A stretch of 8,160 nucleotides of DNA from assembly GCA_024401915.1 (NCBI GenBank), contig JAKSKA010000056.1:1-8160 (forward strand). Direction: 5' to 3'. The DNA is from Bacteroidales bacterium (GTDB lineage Bacteria; Bacteroidota; Bacteroidia; Bacteroidales; UBA932). The position numbers and the translations under genes are program-made. Shown here piece after piece: positions 1-6,997 of this stretch (positions are counted from its first letter, which is position 1; every line of letters starts with the position of its first letter). The notes beneath the pieces are model-generated. The model saw nothing but the letters and a program-made list of their open reading frames with translations. It was not told the origin of the DNA and did no database searches.

Positions 1-1278
1 GGCATCGATATGATAATGGACCCCTACAAGCCCGAAATCGCGCGCGATATCTGCGACCTGGTGCGCGAAGGGAGAATCAGCGAAGCGCGGCTCAATGACG
101 CAGCAGCACGCGTACTCAGGCTCAAATACCGTCTCGGCCTGTTCGACAACCCCGTCGTGGAGGGAGAGTGGCCGCTTGTGGGCAGCGAAGAGTTCGCCCG
201 CCAGGCCTACAATGCCGCAGTGGAGTCGGAAGTGCTGCTTAAAAACAACGGCATCCTTCCGCTGAAGAAGAATGCGAGAATCCTGGTTACTGGCCCCAAT
301 GGCAATTCAATGCGCTGCCTCAACGGAGGATGGTCCTACACCTGGCAGGGAACGGACAATCCGGAATATGTGGAGAGATACAACACTATTTATGAAGCCG
401 TAAAAGCCGTGTTCCCGTCCACAAAGTACGTGGCGGGAGTCTCCTACAAACAAGGTGGGGACTGGCAGGCCGAGGACCCTTCCGGCATTTCAGCTGCAGT
501 TGCAGCTACAGCGGGATGCGACGTAATACTGGCCTGTATCGGGGAGAACTCCTATTGCGAGACGCCCGGGAACATCGATGACCTGACACTTTCGCCAAAC
601 CAGATAAGCCTGGTCAAGGCGCTCGCCGCCACGAGGAAACCAGTCATACTGGTCCTGAACGAGGGCCGTCCGCGCGTCATCAATGCCATAGAACCGATTG
701 CAGATGCGATCATCGACATACTTCTCCCGGGAAATTACGGTGCCGACGCACTCGCAGCGCTGATATCCGGAGACGAGAACTTCAGCGGCAGGCTGCCCTT
801 CACCTATCCGAAATACGTCAATTCCCTACATACCTACGATTTCAAGGTCTCGGAAAAGAGGGAGATGATAGAAGGTGCATACAATTATGATGCAAAGATG
901 GACGTACAGTGGAGTTTCGGTGAAGGCCTCAGTTACACGGAGTTCTGTTATTCCGGGATAAAGGCCGATAAAAGCTCGTTCAGGAAGGGTGACGACCTCA
1001 GCATCAGCGTCGATGTAACGAACGCCGGCACTCGTCCAGGAAAGGAAAGCGTGCTCTTGTATTCCAGCGACCTCGTCGCCACGATGATTCCTGACGTGAA
1101 GAGACTCAGGGCTTTTGAAAAGATCGACCTTGCCCCCGGAGAGACAAAAACCGTCACGTTCAGGCTGAATGCTGACGATTTGAGCTTTGCCGGAGATGAT
1201 GGCAAGTGGCATCTTGAACCCGGGGAATTCAGAATCGCCGCGGGAACTGAATCATTGGTATTGAACTGTATGGAATAA
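1..1278 (+). CDS. GH3 beta-glucosidase-type glycoside hydrolase, C-terminal part (5' end outside window)
   Basis: The reading frame is open from base 1 (Gly-Ile-Asp-Met...), so the gene begins upstream and the ATG at base 10 is not a credible start. GH3 enzymes remove single beta-linked sugars, commonly glucose, from chain ends. What remains is the end of the first barrel domain with the RLNDAAARVLRLKYRLGLF helix, then the second alpha/beta domain from about residue 60 (counting from base 1). That domain carries ESEVLLKNNGILPL, CLNGGWSYTWQG, GENSYCETPGN near residues 181-191, LPGNYG and GRLPFTYPKY. The WSFGEGLSYTEF motif lies near residue 305, and a fibronectin-III-like domain fills about residues 320-425. 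The nucleophile Asp of the family lies upstream of the window. This part looks full length, with no gap. The gene is followed after 43 bases by the GH2 gene on the same strand, so an operon is likely. Substrate (beta-glucoside or another beta-glycoside) is inferred only. Confidence 0.93.
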   Translation, partial: GIDMIMDPYKPEIARDICDLVREGRISEARLNDAAARVLRLKYRLGLFDNPVVEGEWPLVGSEEFARQAYNAAVESEVLLKNNGILPLKKNARILVTGPNGNSMRCLNGGWSYTWQGTDNPEYVERYNTIYEAVKAVFPSTKYVAGVSYKQGGDWQAEDPSGISAAVAATAGCDVILACIGENSYCETPGNIDDLTLSPNQISLVKALAATRKPVILVLNEGRPRVINAIEPIADAIIDILLPGNYGADALAALISGDENFSGRLPFTYPKYVNSLHTYDFKVSEKREMIEGAYNYDAKMDVQWSFGEGLSYTEFCYSGIKADKSSFRKGDDLSISVDVTNAGTRPGKESVLLYSSDLVATMIPDVKRLRAFEKIDLAPGETKTVTFRLNADDLSFAGDDGKWHLEPGEFRIAAGTESLVLNCME

Positions 1279-1321
1279 AAATGCGAATTATTGCATCAGC
1301 GTACTTTAATGATAGCTGCCT

Positions 1322-3346
1322 ATGAAGAATAATTTATCATTTTTGTTTTTACTTATAGTGCTGGCTTTCAGTTCCGCTGACGCTAACGCCGGAACCGGGA
1401 AAGTCCTTTTCAACAATGGTTGGAAATTCGCCCTAGGCGACGCCTCCTCTATGGAAAAGGATTTTACGCACGGTACGGAGTACTTCACCTATTTCAGTAA
1501 AGTCAATTCCAACGACCACAACAGAGGACCCGCCTGGAGCAGATTCGACGATTCGTCCTGGAAGACCGTCAATCTGCCTCACGATTGGGTCGTGGACCTT
1601 CCTTTCAGCGGAGAAGCGTCCCATTCCCACGGATACAAGTGTATTGGATGGAAATATCCCGAAAATTCCGTGGGATGGTACAGGAAACATTTTACGGTGT
1701 CCACGGAAGATAAAGGCAAGGAGATCGGTATTGAGTTCGAGGGCGTTTTCCGTGATGCTGAGGTATTCTGCAACGGCATCTATCTGGGCCACGAACGCAG
1801 CGGATACGCAGTTCAGTATTACAATCTGACCGAAGTGCTGAATTACGGAGGCGATAACGTGATCACCGTGAGGTGCGACGCCTCCGTCGAAGAAGGCTGG
1901 TATTATGAAGGGGCCGGCATTTACCGCAACGTATGGCTCCATACGGGAGGATACTGTCCGGAAGAAGGTCCCGGAGCCAGCAATTTCCGTTTCGACCCCG
2001 ACCTGGGATTTCTTCTTGACGGAAAGAGAGTCCAGCTCAGAGGATGCAATCTTCATTTGGATGCCGCTGGAGTCGGCGTGGCCGTACCCAAGGAACTTTG
2101 GCGCTACCGACTTGGCATACTGAAGGAATACGGATTCAACTGTATCCGCAGCTCCCATAATCCAGCACCGGAGGATTTGCTTGACCTCTGCGACGAGATG
2201 GGCTTTTTCGTAATAGATGAGAACCGCTGCTTCGGCGCCAACGAAGAGCAGCTCAGGGGGCTCGAGAATATGATTGTCCACCATAAACACCATCCCTGCA
2301 TCATCGCCTGGAGCATCGGTAATGAGGAATGGAGCGTGGAGTGGGACGAAAGGGGTACGGCCATTGCACGAGCGATGCGTAGCCGAGCCAACTCGGCGGA
2401 TCCCACAAGGCCCACGACATACGGCAGTTCCGGCGGACAGACGCCCAACTACGGTGTGGAGGTGTTCGGATACAACTATATAATCCAGAACCCCATCGAA
2501 CGGAACCATCTTGAACACTCGTCAAACTGCGCCGTCGGCACTGAAGAAACGACGGGCTGCGGTACGAGGGGAGAGTATATCACCGTCCCGGAGGAGGGAT
2601 GGATGCTTGCCCACAACAGAAGGGACAGCATTGACCATATCGAGACAGGATGGAGGTTTTACAAGGAACGTCCATATCTGGCCGGGCTGTGCTACTGGAC
2701 CGGATTCGATTACCGAGGGGAATCGAACCCGATGGTGTGGCCCGCCACCGGTTCCCAGTTCGGAATCTTCGATTACTGCGGTTTTCCTAAAGACGAGGCG
2801 TATTATCTGAAATCGTGGTGGACCGACGAGCCCGTCCTGCACGTCTGCGGGCCTGCAAACGGCCACGTGAGAGTTTACTCCAACTGCGAGGAAGTGGAGC
2901 TCTTCCAGGGGCGAAGAAGCCTCGGACGGAAGAAGATGCCCAGGGATGGCCATTTGGATTGGATAATCAGTGATGCAGGAGCCACATTCAAGGCCAGAGG
3001 ATACAGCCGCGGCAGGAAAACGCTGACGGATGTCTATCCGGAAACCATAGTCGGGACAAGCCTGAATGTTTCGAAAACCATCCTGAGACCCGACGGGCAG
3101 GACATTGCCGTCATCGACATCATCTCAGCCGAGGCGCTTCTCGAAGTCAGCGTAGAAGGCGCAGAATTCCTCGGCTGGGGCAACGGGAATCCAGGTTTCA
3201 AGGAGAAGGAGCGTCCCGCTGACGGGAACGCCCTGCCCGTCAGGACGTTCAACGGAAGGGCACAGGTTCTTGTGCGCTCGATTGAAGGAGCGTCCGGAAA
3301 CATAGAGGTAAGAATCGGAGATGAAGCGCTGACCCTCCGTTACTGA
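1322..3346 (+). CDS. GH2 exo-glycosidase (beta-galactosidase-like), lacking the Ig-like domain 2
   Basis: A 674-residue exported GH2 enzyme; Bacteroidota relatives are usually nearer 800. Residues 1-23 form a signal peptide ending Ala-Asn-Ala. The jelly-roll sugar-binding domain spans about 25-207 (NLPHDWVVD, GWYRKHF, EGAGIYRNVWL). The barrel begins at about 222 (FRFDPDLGFLLDGKRVQLRG) and holds IRSSHNP, IDENR, the acid/base Glu335 in WSIGNEEW, the probable nucleophile Glu408 in GTEETT, and WTGFDYRGE. A C-terminal beta domain (VRVYSNCEEVELF, GWGNGNPGF) follows. Only about 14 residues separate domain 1 from the barrel, where GH2 enzymes normally have an Ig-like domain of roughly 100 residues. 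A smaller stretch also seems missing near residues 600-610. Both losses keep frame. The ATG is chosen because it gives a clean signal peptide 43 bases after the GH3 gene. The 3' end overlaps the convergent esterase gene by 7 bases. The sugar removed is not decidable; folding and activity are doubtful without domain 2. Confidence 0.9.
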   Translation: MKNNLSFLFLLIVLAFSSADANAGTGKVLFNNGWKFALGDASSMEKDFTHGTEYFTYFSKVNSNDHNRGPAWSRFDDSSWKTVNLPHDWVVDLPFSGEASHSHGYKCIGWKYPENSVGWYRKHFTVSTEDKGKEIGIEFEGVFRDAEVFCNGIYLGHERSGYAVQYYNLTEVLNYGGDNVITVRCDASVEEGWYYEGAGIYRNVWLHTGGYCPEEGPGASNFRFDPDLGFLLDGKRVQLRGCNLHLDAAGVGVAVPKELWRYRLGILKEYGFNCIRSSHNPAPEDLLDLCDEMGFFVIDENRCFGANEEQLRGLENMIVHHKHHPCIIAWSIGNEEWSVEWDERGTAIARAMRSRANSADPTRPTTYGSSGGQTPNYGVEVFGYNYIIQNPIERNHLEHSSNCAVGTEETTGCGTRGEYITVPEEGWMLAHNRRDSIDHIETGWRFYKERPYLAGLCYWTGFDYRGESNPMVWPATGSQFGIFDYCGFPKDEAYYLKSWWTDEPVLHVCGPANGHVRVYSNCEEVELFQGRRSLGRKKMPRDGHLDWIISDAGATFKARGYSRGRKTLTDVYPETIVGTSLNVSKTILRPDGQDIAVIDIISAEALLEVSVEGAEFLGWGNGNPGFKEKERPADGNALPVRTFNGRAQVLVRSIEGASGNIEVRIGDEALTLRY

Positions 3347-4749
3347 TTTACTGACAGCTTGAACGGCACAAACGGCAGTCCGTCGGCGCCGGCCAGGTTG
3401 CCCGGAACGAAATCACCCCATCCGTAACGAATGTGCAGGGGTTCCGCAACTTCAGGAGAACTGACGACAAGCCTGCCGTCCCCCCATTCCATCGACACCT
3501 CCTCCACAGGATGGAAGACTCCGTCGCGTCCAGCTATTTCCAGACCGCGTATCTCCTTCATGCGCCTGAGCCCGCCGGGACAGTTTATGACCGTAACAAG
3601 CAGGGCCGAAGGACGGGACAAATCCCTTTCCACGCCTGTTGCTTCAGGACTGCAGCATGCTATGCGGCTGAATCCGTAATCCCTGTTGAGGGCCAGGCAG
3701 GCAAGACGCTGTCCGACCGGGCGCTTGAGGCAGGGATGGATGTTGTCGGACTCATAGGAATACACCAGGTCGTTGGTGCACACAATCCCGCCGTTCGGGA
3801 TCTCCGCAGCCGCCTCGTGCTGGACCGCCCGAAGTTCAGCTGACGTTCCGTCCTGGTCTCCTCCATAACGGAAAGGAGCTATCTCAACCTGATAGAACGG
3901 CATTTTGTTGTCCGTATCTCCCCAGTCTTCACGCCACTGGCGCACAAGTTCCTTCATCCTGGACGCAAACTCTCCGTGCTTTCCGACATTGCTGCACCCC
4001 TGATACCAGATGAAGCCCCTGGCGGTATAGCCCTTGACCGGCTGCTGCATACCATTGTACATCACGTAAGGCCGTGTATATTCGGGCTGTCGCGCCATCA
4101 CGCTGGCTGAATCGCATTTCTCTGTGCCGAAACTCCTCACGGTCGCTTCGGGCAACCAGCTTTCCAGCCTCGCCCCGCCACGCGGCAGTGCCAGGATGCC
4201 CACAGGGATGTCCAGCGTGCGATTGAGCTGCTCTGCAAAAAAATAGGCTGTAGCGCTCATTTCCGCCACTTCACCGGGGACGGCTTTCTCCCATCCGCGC
4301 GTGTAAGCGACGTCGGATACAGGTTTGAACTGCGGATTGACACCGACAGTGAACATACGTACCCTGTCTCCCCCGGCAGGGGCCGCCACCACGCCGTTCG
4401 CGCCCTCCACCGGGCAGTTGAAGAACCCGCGCAGAGGCATCTCCATATTAGATTGGCCGGAGGCGACCCACACCTCACCGACAAGGACATCGTCGATGAC
4501 GTAAGCTTCTTTCCCGCATTTCACGCTGATGCGGTGATGGGTGTACGCTTCAGCCGAACAACGCCTGCCGTCCCAGGATGTCCGGAGCGTTACCGTCTTC
4601 CTGGCGTCGCCGTGGCCCCAGACAAGCGGAGAGGCGAGTTGCTGTAGCACCATCGAGTTGCTGCAGGGGTACTTGGGGGAGAGTTTCGCCGAAACGGTGA
4701 CGGAGAAAAAAGTCATCGCTGCAGCGGCAAGTGACAATATCCTTTTCAT
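3340..4749 (-). CDS. Exported sialate O-acetylesterase-type SGNH esterase
   Basis: A 469-residue carbohydrate O-acetylesterase of the SIAE family. In plant-glycan loci such enzymes usually remove acetyl groups from xylan or mannan rather than sialic acid, so acetylated mannan is the inferred substrate. Residues 1-21 form a signal peptide (MKRILSLAAAAM...VSA). The family start SNSMVLQQ and WDG follow, then the SGNH block I GEVWVASGQSNMEMP with nucleophile Ser100. Further on are GGARLESWLPE, GFIWYQGCSNVG (about 245-256), and the catalytic Asp335/His338 in DNIHPC. The C-terminal beta domain ends RYGWGDFVPGNL...GLPFVPF. Length is near normal, but the stretch between the first strands and block I (about residues 66-78) looks roughly 15 residues short, lacking the usual glycine-rich TP-AGGPY element. 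The start at 4749 is preferred over an upstream ATG at 4797: it opens directly on the signal peptide and overlaps the epimerase stop as ATGA. Confidence 0.92.
   Translation of the reverse strand: MKRILSLAAAAMTFFSVTVSAKLSPKYPCSNSMVLQQLASPLVWGHGDARKTVTLRTSWDGRRCSAEAYTHHRISVKCGKEAYVIDDVLVGEVWVASGQSNMEMPLRGFFNCPVEGANGVVAAPAGGDRVRMFTVGVNPQFKPVSDVAYTRGWEKAVPGEVAEMSATAYFFAEQLNRTLDIPVGILALPRGGARLESWLPEATVRSFGTEKCDSASVMARQPEYTRPYVMYNGMQQPVKGYTARGFIWYQGCSNVGKHGEFASRMKELVRQWREDWGDTDNKMPFYQVEIAPFRYGGDQDGTSAELRAVQHEAAAEIPNGGIVCTNDLVYSYESDNIHPCLKRPVGQRLACLALNRDYGFSRIACCSPEATGVERDLSRPSALLVTVINCPGGLRRMKEIRGLEIAGRDGVFHPVEEVSMEWGDGRLVVSSPEVAEPLHIRYGWGDFVPGNLAGADGLPFVPFKLSVNQ
4746..4749 (-). other. ATGA start/stop overlap coupling epimerase and esterase
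   Basis: Read on the minus strand, these four bases are ATGA. The ATG (4749-4747) opens the esterase and the TGA (4748-4746) ends the epimerase. A purine-rich GGAAAGGA lies just upstream, inside the last epimerase codons. Such an overlap usually means one mRNA and re-initiation by the terminating ribosome. It also decides the esterase start. Confidence 0.85.
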
Positions 4750-5924
4750 ATCCTTTCCATCAATTCCATACACATTCTTCCGTTGTGGTAGGGGCATTTC
4801 CAGAATCCAGCCCTATCGTCTTCAGTATTAGCTGTGAAGCTACCGTTTGAAGGGCAGGCGCTCCAATACCACTCCCCGTCCGGGCAGACCAGATATTTCT
4901 GTATGAAAGCCCACTGCGCCTCCGCTCTCTTCATCCATATTTCATCGCCGGTCAGTTGGTACATATTTACGCATCCAACCACCGTTTCAGCCTGCACCCA
5001 CCATTCGCGCGAATCGTTGCGGTGGCCTATGGACGGGTCATATTCGTATTCCATGCCTCCCTCCGGCGTGAAGCCTTCCATTGCTGCTTCAGCCAGGCGG
5101 CGGGAGGCATCCTTTACCAAATCTGTCATCTCTGCGTGTCCGAGCACGCCGGCAGCCTCGCAGAGAAGCCACGATGCCTCTATGTCGTGGCCGTAGGATA
5201 CGGCCTCAGAAGTGGAATTCCAGTTGTCGTCAAAGAAAAGGCCGAGATGGCCATCAGGCCGTATTATTCTGCGGAGGAAGATGCCGATCACCCCCTCCAG
5301 GGCCTTCGCCAGCGACTCGTCTTTCCATACGCGATAGAGGGATGTATATGCCTCAAGGATGTGAAGATGGGTGTTCATCGTCTTGGCGTCGTTCTGGTCC
5401 TTCTCGCTCAGGCGCATATCTTCGATGACTCCCCACTCTCGCGTACAGGCTTCGATATAGCCATCCCCGCTTTTATCCAGGCTATGGGCCTCGATGGCCC
5501 GGAACAGTTCGACGGCGAGACCGAGCGCCTGCTTGTCGCCGCTTGCCCTGTAATACTCGGAAAAAGCGTAAATCGTAAAGGCAATGGCATAGAACTGTTT
5601 TTTTGTGTCCTTCGGTGTCCCGTCGGGATTCAGACTCCAGTATACGCCCCCGGCTTCCCTGTCCAGAAAATTGGCCGTGATGTAGCGGAAAGCCCTTCCG
5701 GCCGTTTCCAGATATTCGTCACGCTTGAGGATGCGCCACGCTGAAGCGAATGTCCACAGAATCCTCGCATTCAGGATAGCGCCCTTTTCGGAATCGGGTC
5801 TGGCTGTGCCGTTACCGTCGATACGCCCTATGAAACCGCCGGACGAATCCGGCATCCTGTTGATCCAGAAAGGAAGAATATTCCCTTCCAGTTCTTTTTT
5901 CACTTCTGAAAATATCTTTTCCAT
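4746..5924 (-). CDS. N-acylglucosamine 2-epimerase family enzyme, probable cellobiose/mannobiose 2-epimerase
   Basis: A 392-residue cytoplasmic protein with no signal peptide, the usual length for cellobiose 2-epimerases. It would interconvert the reducing-end sugar of a beta-1,4 disaccharide: mannobiose to mannosyl-glucose, or cellobiose to glucosyl-mannose. In the known Bacteroidota mannan route, mannosyl-glucose then goes to a GH130 phosphorylase, which is not in this window. The (alpha/alpha)6-barrel motifs run in order: NILPFW (15-20), KGAILNARILWTF (47-59, Arg54), GGVYW (92-96), AFSEYYRASGD, MNTHLHILEAYTSLYR (183-198), SYGHDIEASWLL (243-254, His246), EWWVQAETVVG (307-317) and FWKCPYHNGRMCMEL (374-388, His380). 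By comparison with characterised cellobiose 2-epimerases, His246 and His380 are the likely acid/base pair and Arg54 a ring contact. No segment is missing. It is the first gene of a two-gene unit with the esterase, behind a good promoter. Mannobiose rather than cellobiose is inferred from the mannanase nearby. Confidence 0.92.
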   Translation of the reverse strand: MEKIFSEVKKELEGNILPFWINRMPDSSGGFIGRIDGNGTARPDSEKGAILNARILWTFASAWRILKRDEYLETAGRAFRYITANFLDREAGGVYWSLNPDGTPKDTKKQFYAIAFTIYAFSEYYRASGDKQALGLAVELFRAIEAHSLDKSGDGYIEACTREWGVIEDMRLSEKDQNDAKTMNTHLHILEAYTSLYRVWKDESLAKALEGVIGIFLRRIIRPDGHLGLFFDDNWNSTSEAVSYGHDIEASWLLCEAAGVLGHAEMTDLVKDASRRLAEAAMEGFTPEGGMEYEYDPSIGHRNDSREWWVQAETVVGCVNMYQLTGDEIWMKRAEAQWAFIQKYLVCPDGEWYWSACPSNGSFTANTEDDRAGFWKCPYHNGRMCMELMERI

Positions 5925-5928
5925 TTAC

Positions 5929-5960
5929 CAAAAGTATAAATAGTCAGGCAATAAAACAAA
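5929..5960 (-). promoter_or_regulatory. Bacteroidota-type promoter of the epimerase-esterase unit
   Basis: On the minus strand a TTTG (5960-5957) is followed by 20 bases and then TACTTTTG (5936-5929). This matches the Bacteroidota primary sigma consensus TTTG, 19-21 bases, TAnnTTTG. Only four bases separate the -7 box from the epimerase ATG at 5924, so the transcript would begin at or almost at the start codon. No ribosome binding site could fit. Confidence 0.7.
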
Positions 5961-5977
5961 AAGTGCCGGCATTGAGT

Positions 5978-5997
5978 AATATTTATGTCAAAATAGT
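5978..5997. promoter_or_regulatory. Candidate AraC-regulator operator in the divergent promoter region
   Basis: On the minus strand, ACTATTTT (5997-5990), a 4-base spacer and TAAATATT (5985-5978) form an imperfect inverted repeat with 6 of 8 positions paired. The ACTATTTTG core recurs exactly in a perfect inverted repeat before the mannanase gene. The site sits 17 bases upstream of the epimerase TTTG box and 38 bases before the AraC start, so one bound regulator could act on both genes. The rest of the 111-base divergent gap is AT-rich. It holds a weak CATATTTG near 6020-6027 that might be the AraC -7 box, but with no matching upstream box. Confidence 0.45.
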
Positions 5998-6035
5998 ATC
6001 ATTATTTAATAAAATTCGCCATATTTGTTGGCGTT

Positions 6036-6911
6036 ATGGATGATATACTTTACGAAATCCCACCTCTGTCATCAAGCGACTGCTTCTACATCGTCGAAAG
6101 GAGAAAACACGAGTTCAACTATCCGATTCACCGCCACAAAGAATTGGAAATCAATTTTGTAGAAGGCGGAGCCGGCGCACAGAGGGTGGTGGGTGACAGC
6201 ATAGAGACGATAGATAACCTTGATCTTGCGATAATTGGCTCGGAGGACCTTGAACATGCCTGGAACCAGGGTCAGTGCAAAAGTAGGGAAATCCGTGAAA
6301 TCACCATCCAGTTCGATAAGTCGCTGCTCCCGGAAGGCCTCCTCTCAAGGAACCAGTTCGCTTCCATCAAAACGATGCTGACAAAGGCCAAGAACGGCAT
6401 AGCCTTTCCTCCGGAGACGATTGTAAAAGCCTATTATTACCTGGATAGTCTTGCAGTAACGGAAGGGAGTTTCGAGCAACTTATCATGATGCTGAACCTA
6501 TTGTACACTCTTTCCCAGAATAAGTATAAAGTGTTGGCCAGCACCACTTTCGCCCGAAAGGACAAAGGAGAGGAAAGCCGCAGGATCGAAAAAGTCAAGG
6601 ATTTCGTGATTGCAAATTGCGACAGAAACATCACCCTTAACGAAATAGCGGATATTGCCGGAATGAGCCCGAGTTCGTTCAGCCGCTTCTTCAAGTCCAC
6701 GACAGGCAAGACCCTTACCGCATATGTACTGGAAATCAGGCTTGGCGTCGCCGCAAGGGACCTGGTGAACACGACCAACACAATTTCCGAGATATGCTAT
6801 TCGTCCGGGTTCAACAATATCTCCAATTTCAACAGGCTCTTCAAGCGGAGCAAGGGCATTACGCCGAAAGAATTCAGGCAGCTGTACAAAAAGCACAAGA
6901 TTATCATCTGA
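6036..6911 (+). CDS. AraC-family transcriptional regulator
   Basis: A 291-residue soluble regulator of ordinary length for the family. The N-terminal part is a cupin-like sensing domain, with HRHKELEINFVEGGAGAQRVVGD at about residues 33-54 (His32, His34). The C-terminal 100 residues are the AraC DNA-binding domain. Its first helix-turn-helix is at about 200-220 (ITLNEIADIAGMSPSSFSRFFK) and its second at about 249-270 (TISEICYSSGFNNISNFNRLFK), followed by the family ending KGITPKEFRQLYK. No membrane segment or histidine-kinase part is present, so it is a one-component sensor of a cytoplasmic ligand, not a hybrid two-component system. It lies between the divergent epimerase unit and the mannanase and most likely activates both in response to a manno- or gluco-oligosaccharide. 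The ligand is inferred. The ATG at 6036 gives a complete cupin domain. Confidence 0.93.
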   Translation: MDDILYEIPPLSSSDCFYIVERRKHEFNYPIHRHKELEINFVEGGAGAQRVVGDSIETIDNLDLAIIGSEDLEHAWNQGQCKSREIREITIQFDKSLLPEGLLSRNQFASIKTMLTKAKNGIAFPPETIVKAYYYLDSLAVTEGSFEQLIMMLNLLYTLSQNKYKVLASTTFARKDKGEESRRIEKVKDFVIANCDRNITLNEIADIAGMSPSSFSRFFKSTTGKTLTAYVLEIRLGVAARDLVNTTNTISEICYSSGFNNISNFNRLFKRSKGITPKEFRQLYKKHKIII

Positions 6912-6925
6912 AATCAAAAACATAC

Positions 6926-6944
6926 ACTATTTTGGTAAAATAGT
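6926..6944. promoter_or_regulatory. Perfect inverted repeat before the mannanase gene, candidate AraC operator
   Basis: ACTATTTT (6926-6933), GGT, AAAATAGT (6937-6944): two perfect 8-base arms around a 3-base spacer. The repeat lies 14 bases after the AraC stop and 53 bases before the mannanase ATG. The same ACTATTTTG occurs in the divergent region upstream of the epimerase. A TTTG follows at 6950-6953 and might be a -33 box, but the -7 match 21 bases on (TGCCATTG, 6975-6982) is poor, as expected if the promoter needs an activator. The all-AT arms and missing T-run argue against a terminator. Confidence 0.55.
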
Positions 6945-6997
6945 ATTTATTTGGGTGGAACAATTGCCGTATCTTGCCATTGTTTTTATGCAATTGT

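Noticed and set aside
10..1278. ATG at base 10 as the GH3 start codon
   Set aside because: The frame is open to base 1 and the residues there match the middle of GH3 proteins, so the gene clearly begins upstream.
1279..1321. Separate promoter for the GH2 gene (TACTTTAA at 1302-1309)
   Set aside because: It matches the -7 consensus only partly and has no TTTG box at the right distance. Co-transcription with the GH3 gene is simpler.
1433..2518. Long minus-strand open frame (361 codons) opposite the GH2 gene
   Set aside because: Its translation shows no recognisable domain, while the plus strand carries unmistakable GH2 motifs over the same bases. Long antisense frames are common opposite GC-rich genes.
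4750..4797. Upstream ATG at 4797 as the esterase start
   Set aside because: It would put 16 hydrophilic residues before a normal signal peptide and a long overlap with the epimerase. The ATG at 4749 fits the signal peptide and the ATGA junction.
4956..5744. Plus-strand open frame (262 codons) opposite the epimerase gene
   Set aside because: It lies wholly inside the epimerase gene, shows no family motif, and has no promoter or start context of its own.
6926..6944. Inverted repeat after the AraC gene as a transcription terminator
   Set aside because: The stem is AT-rich (one GC pair per arm), and no T-run follows directly. The same core recurs in another promoter region, so an operator is more likely.
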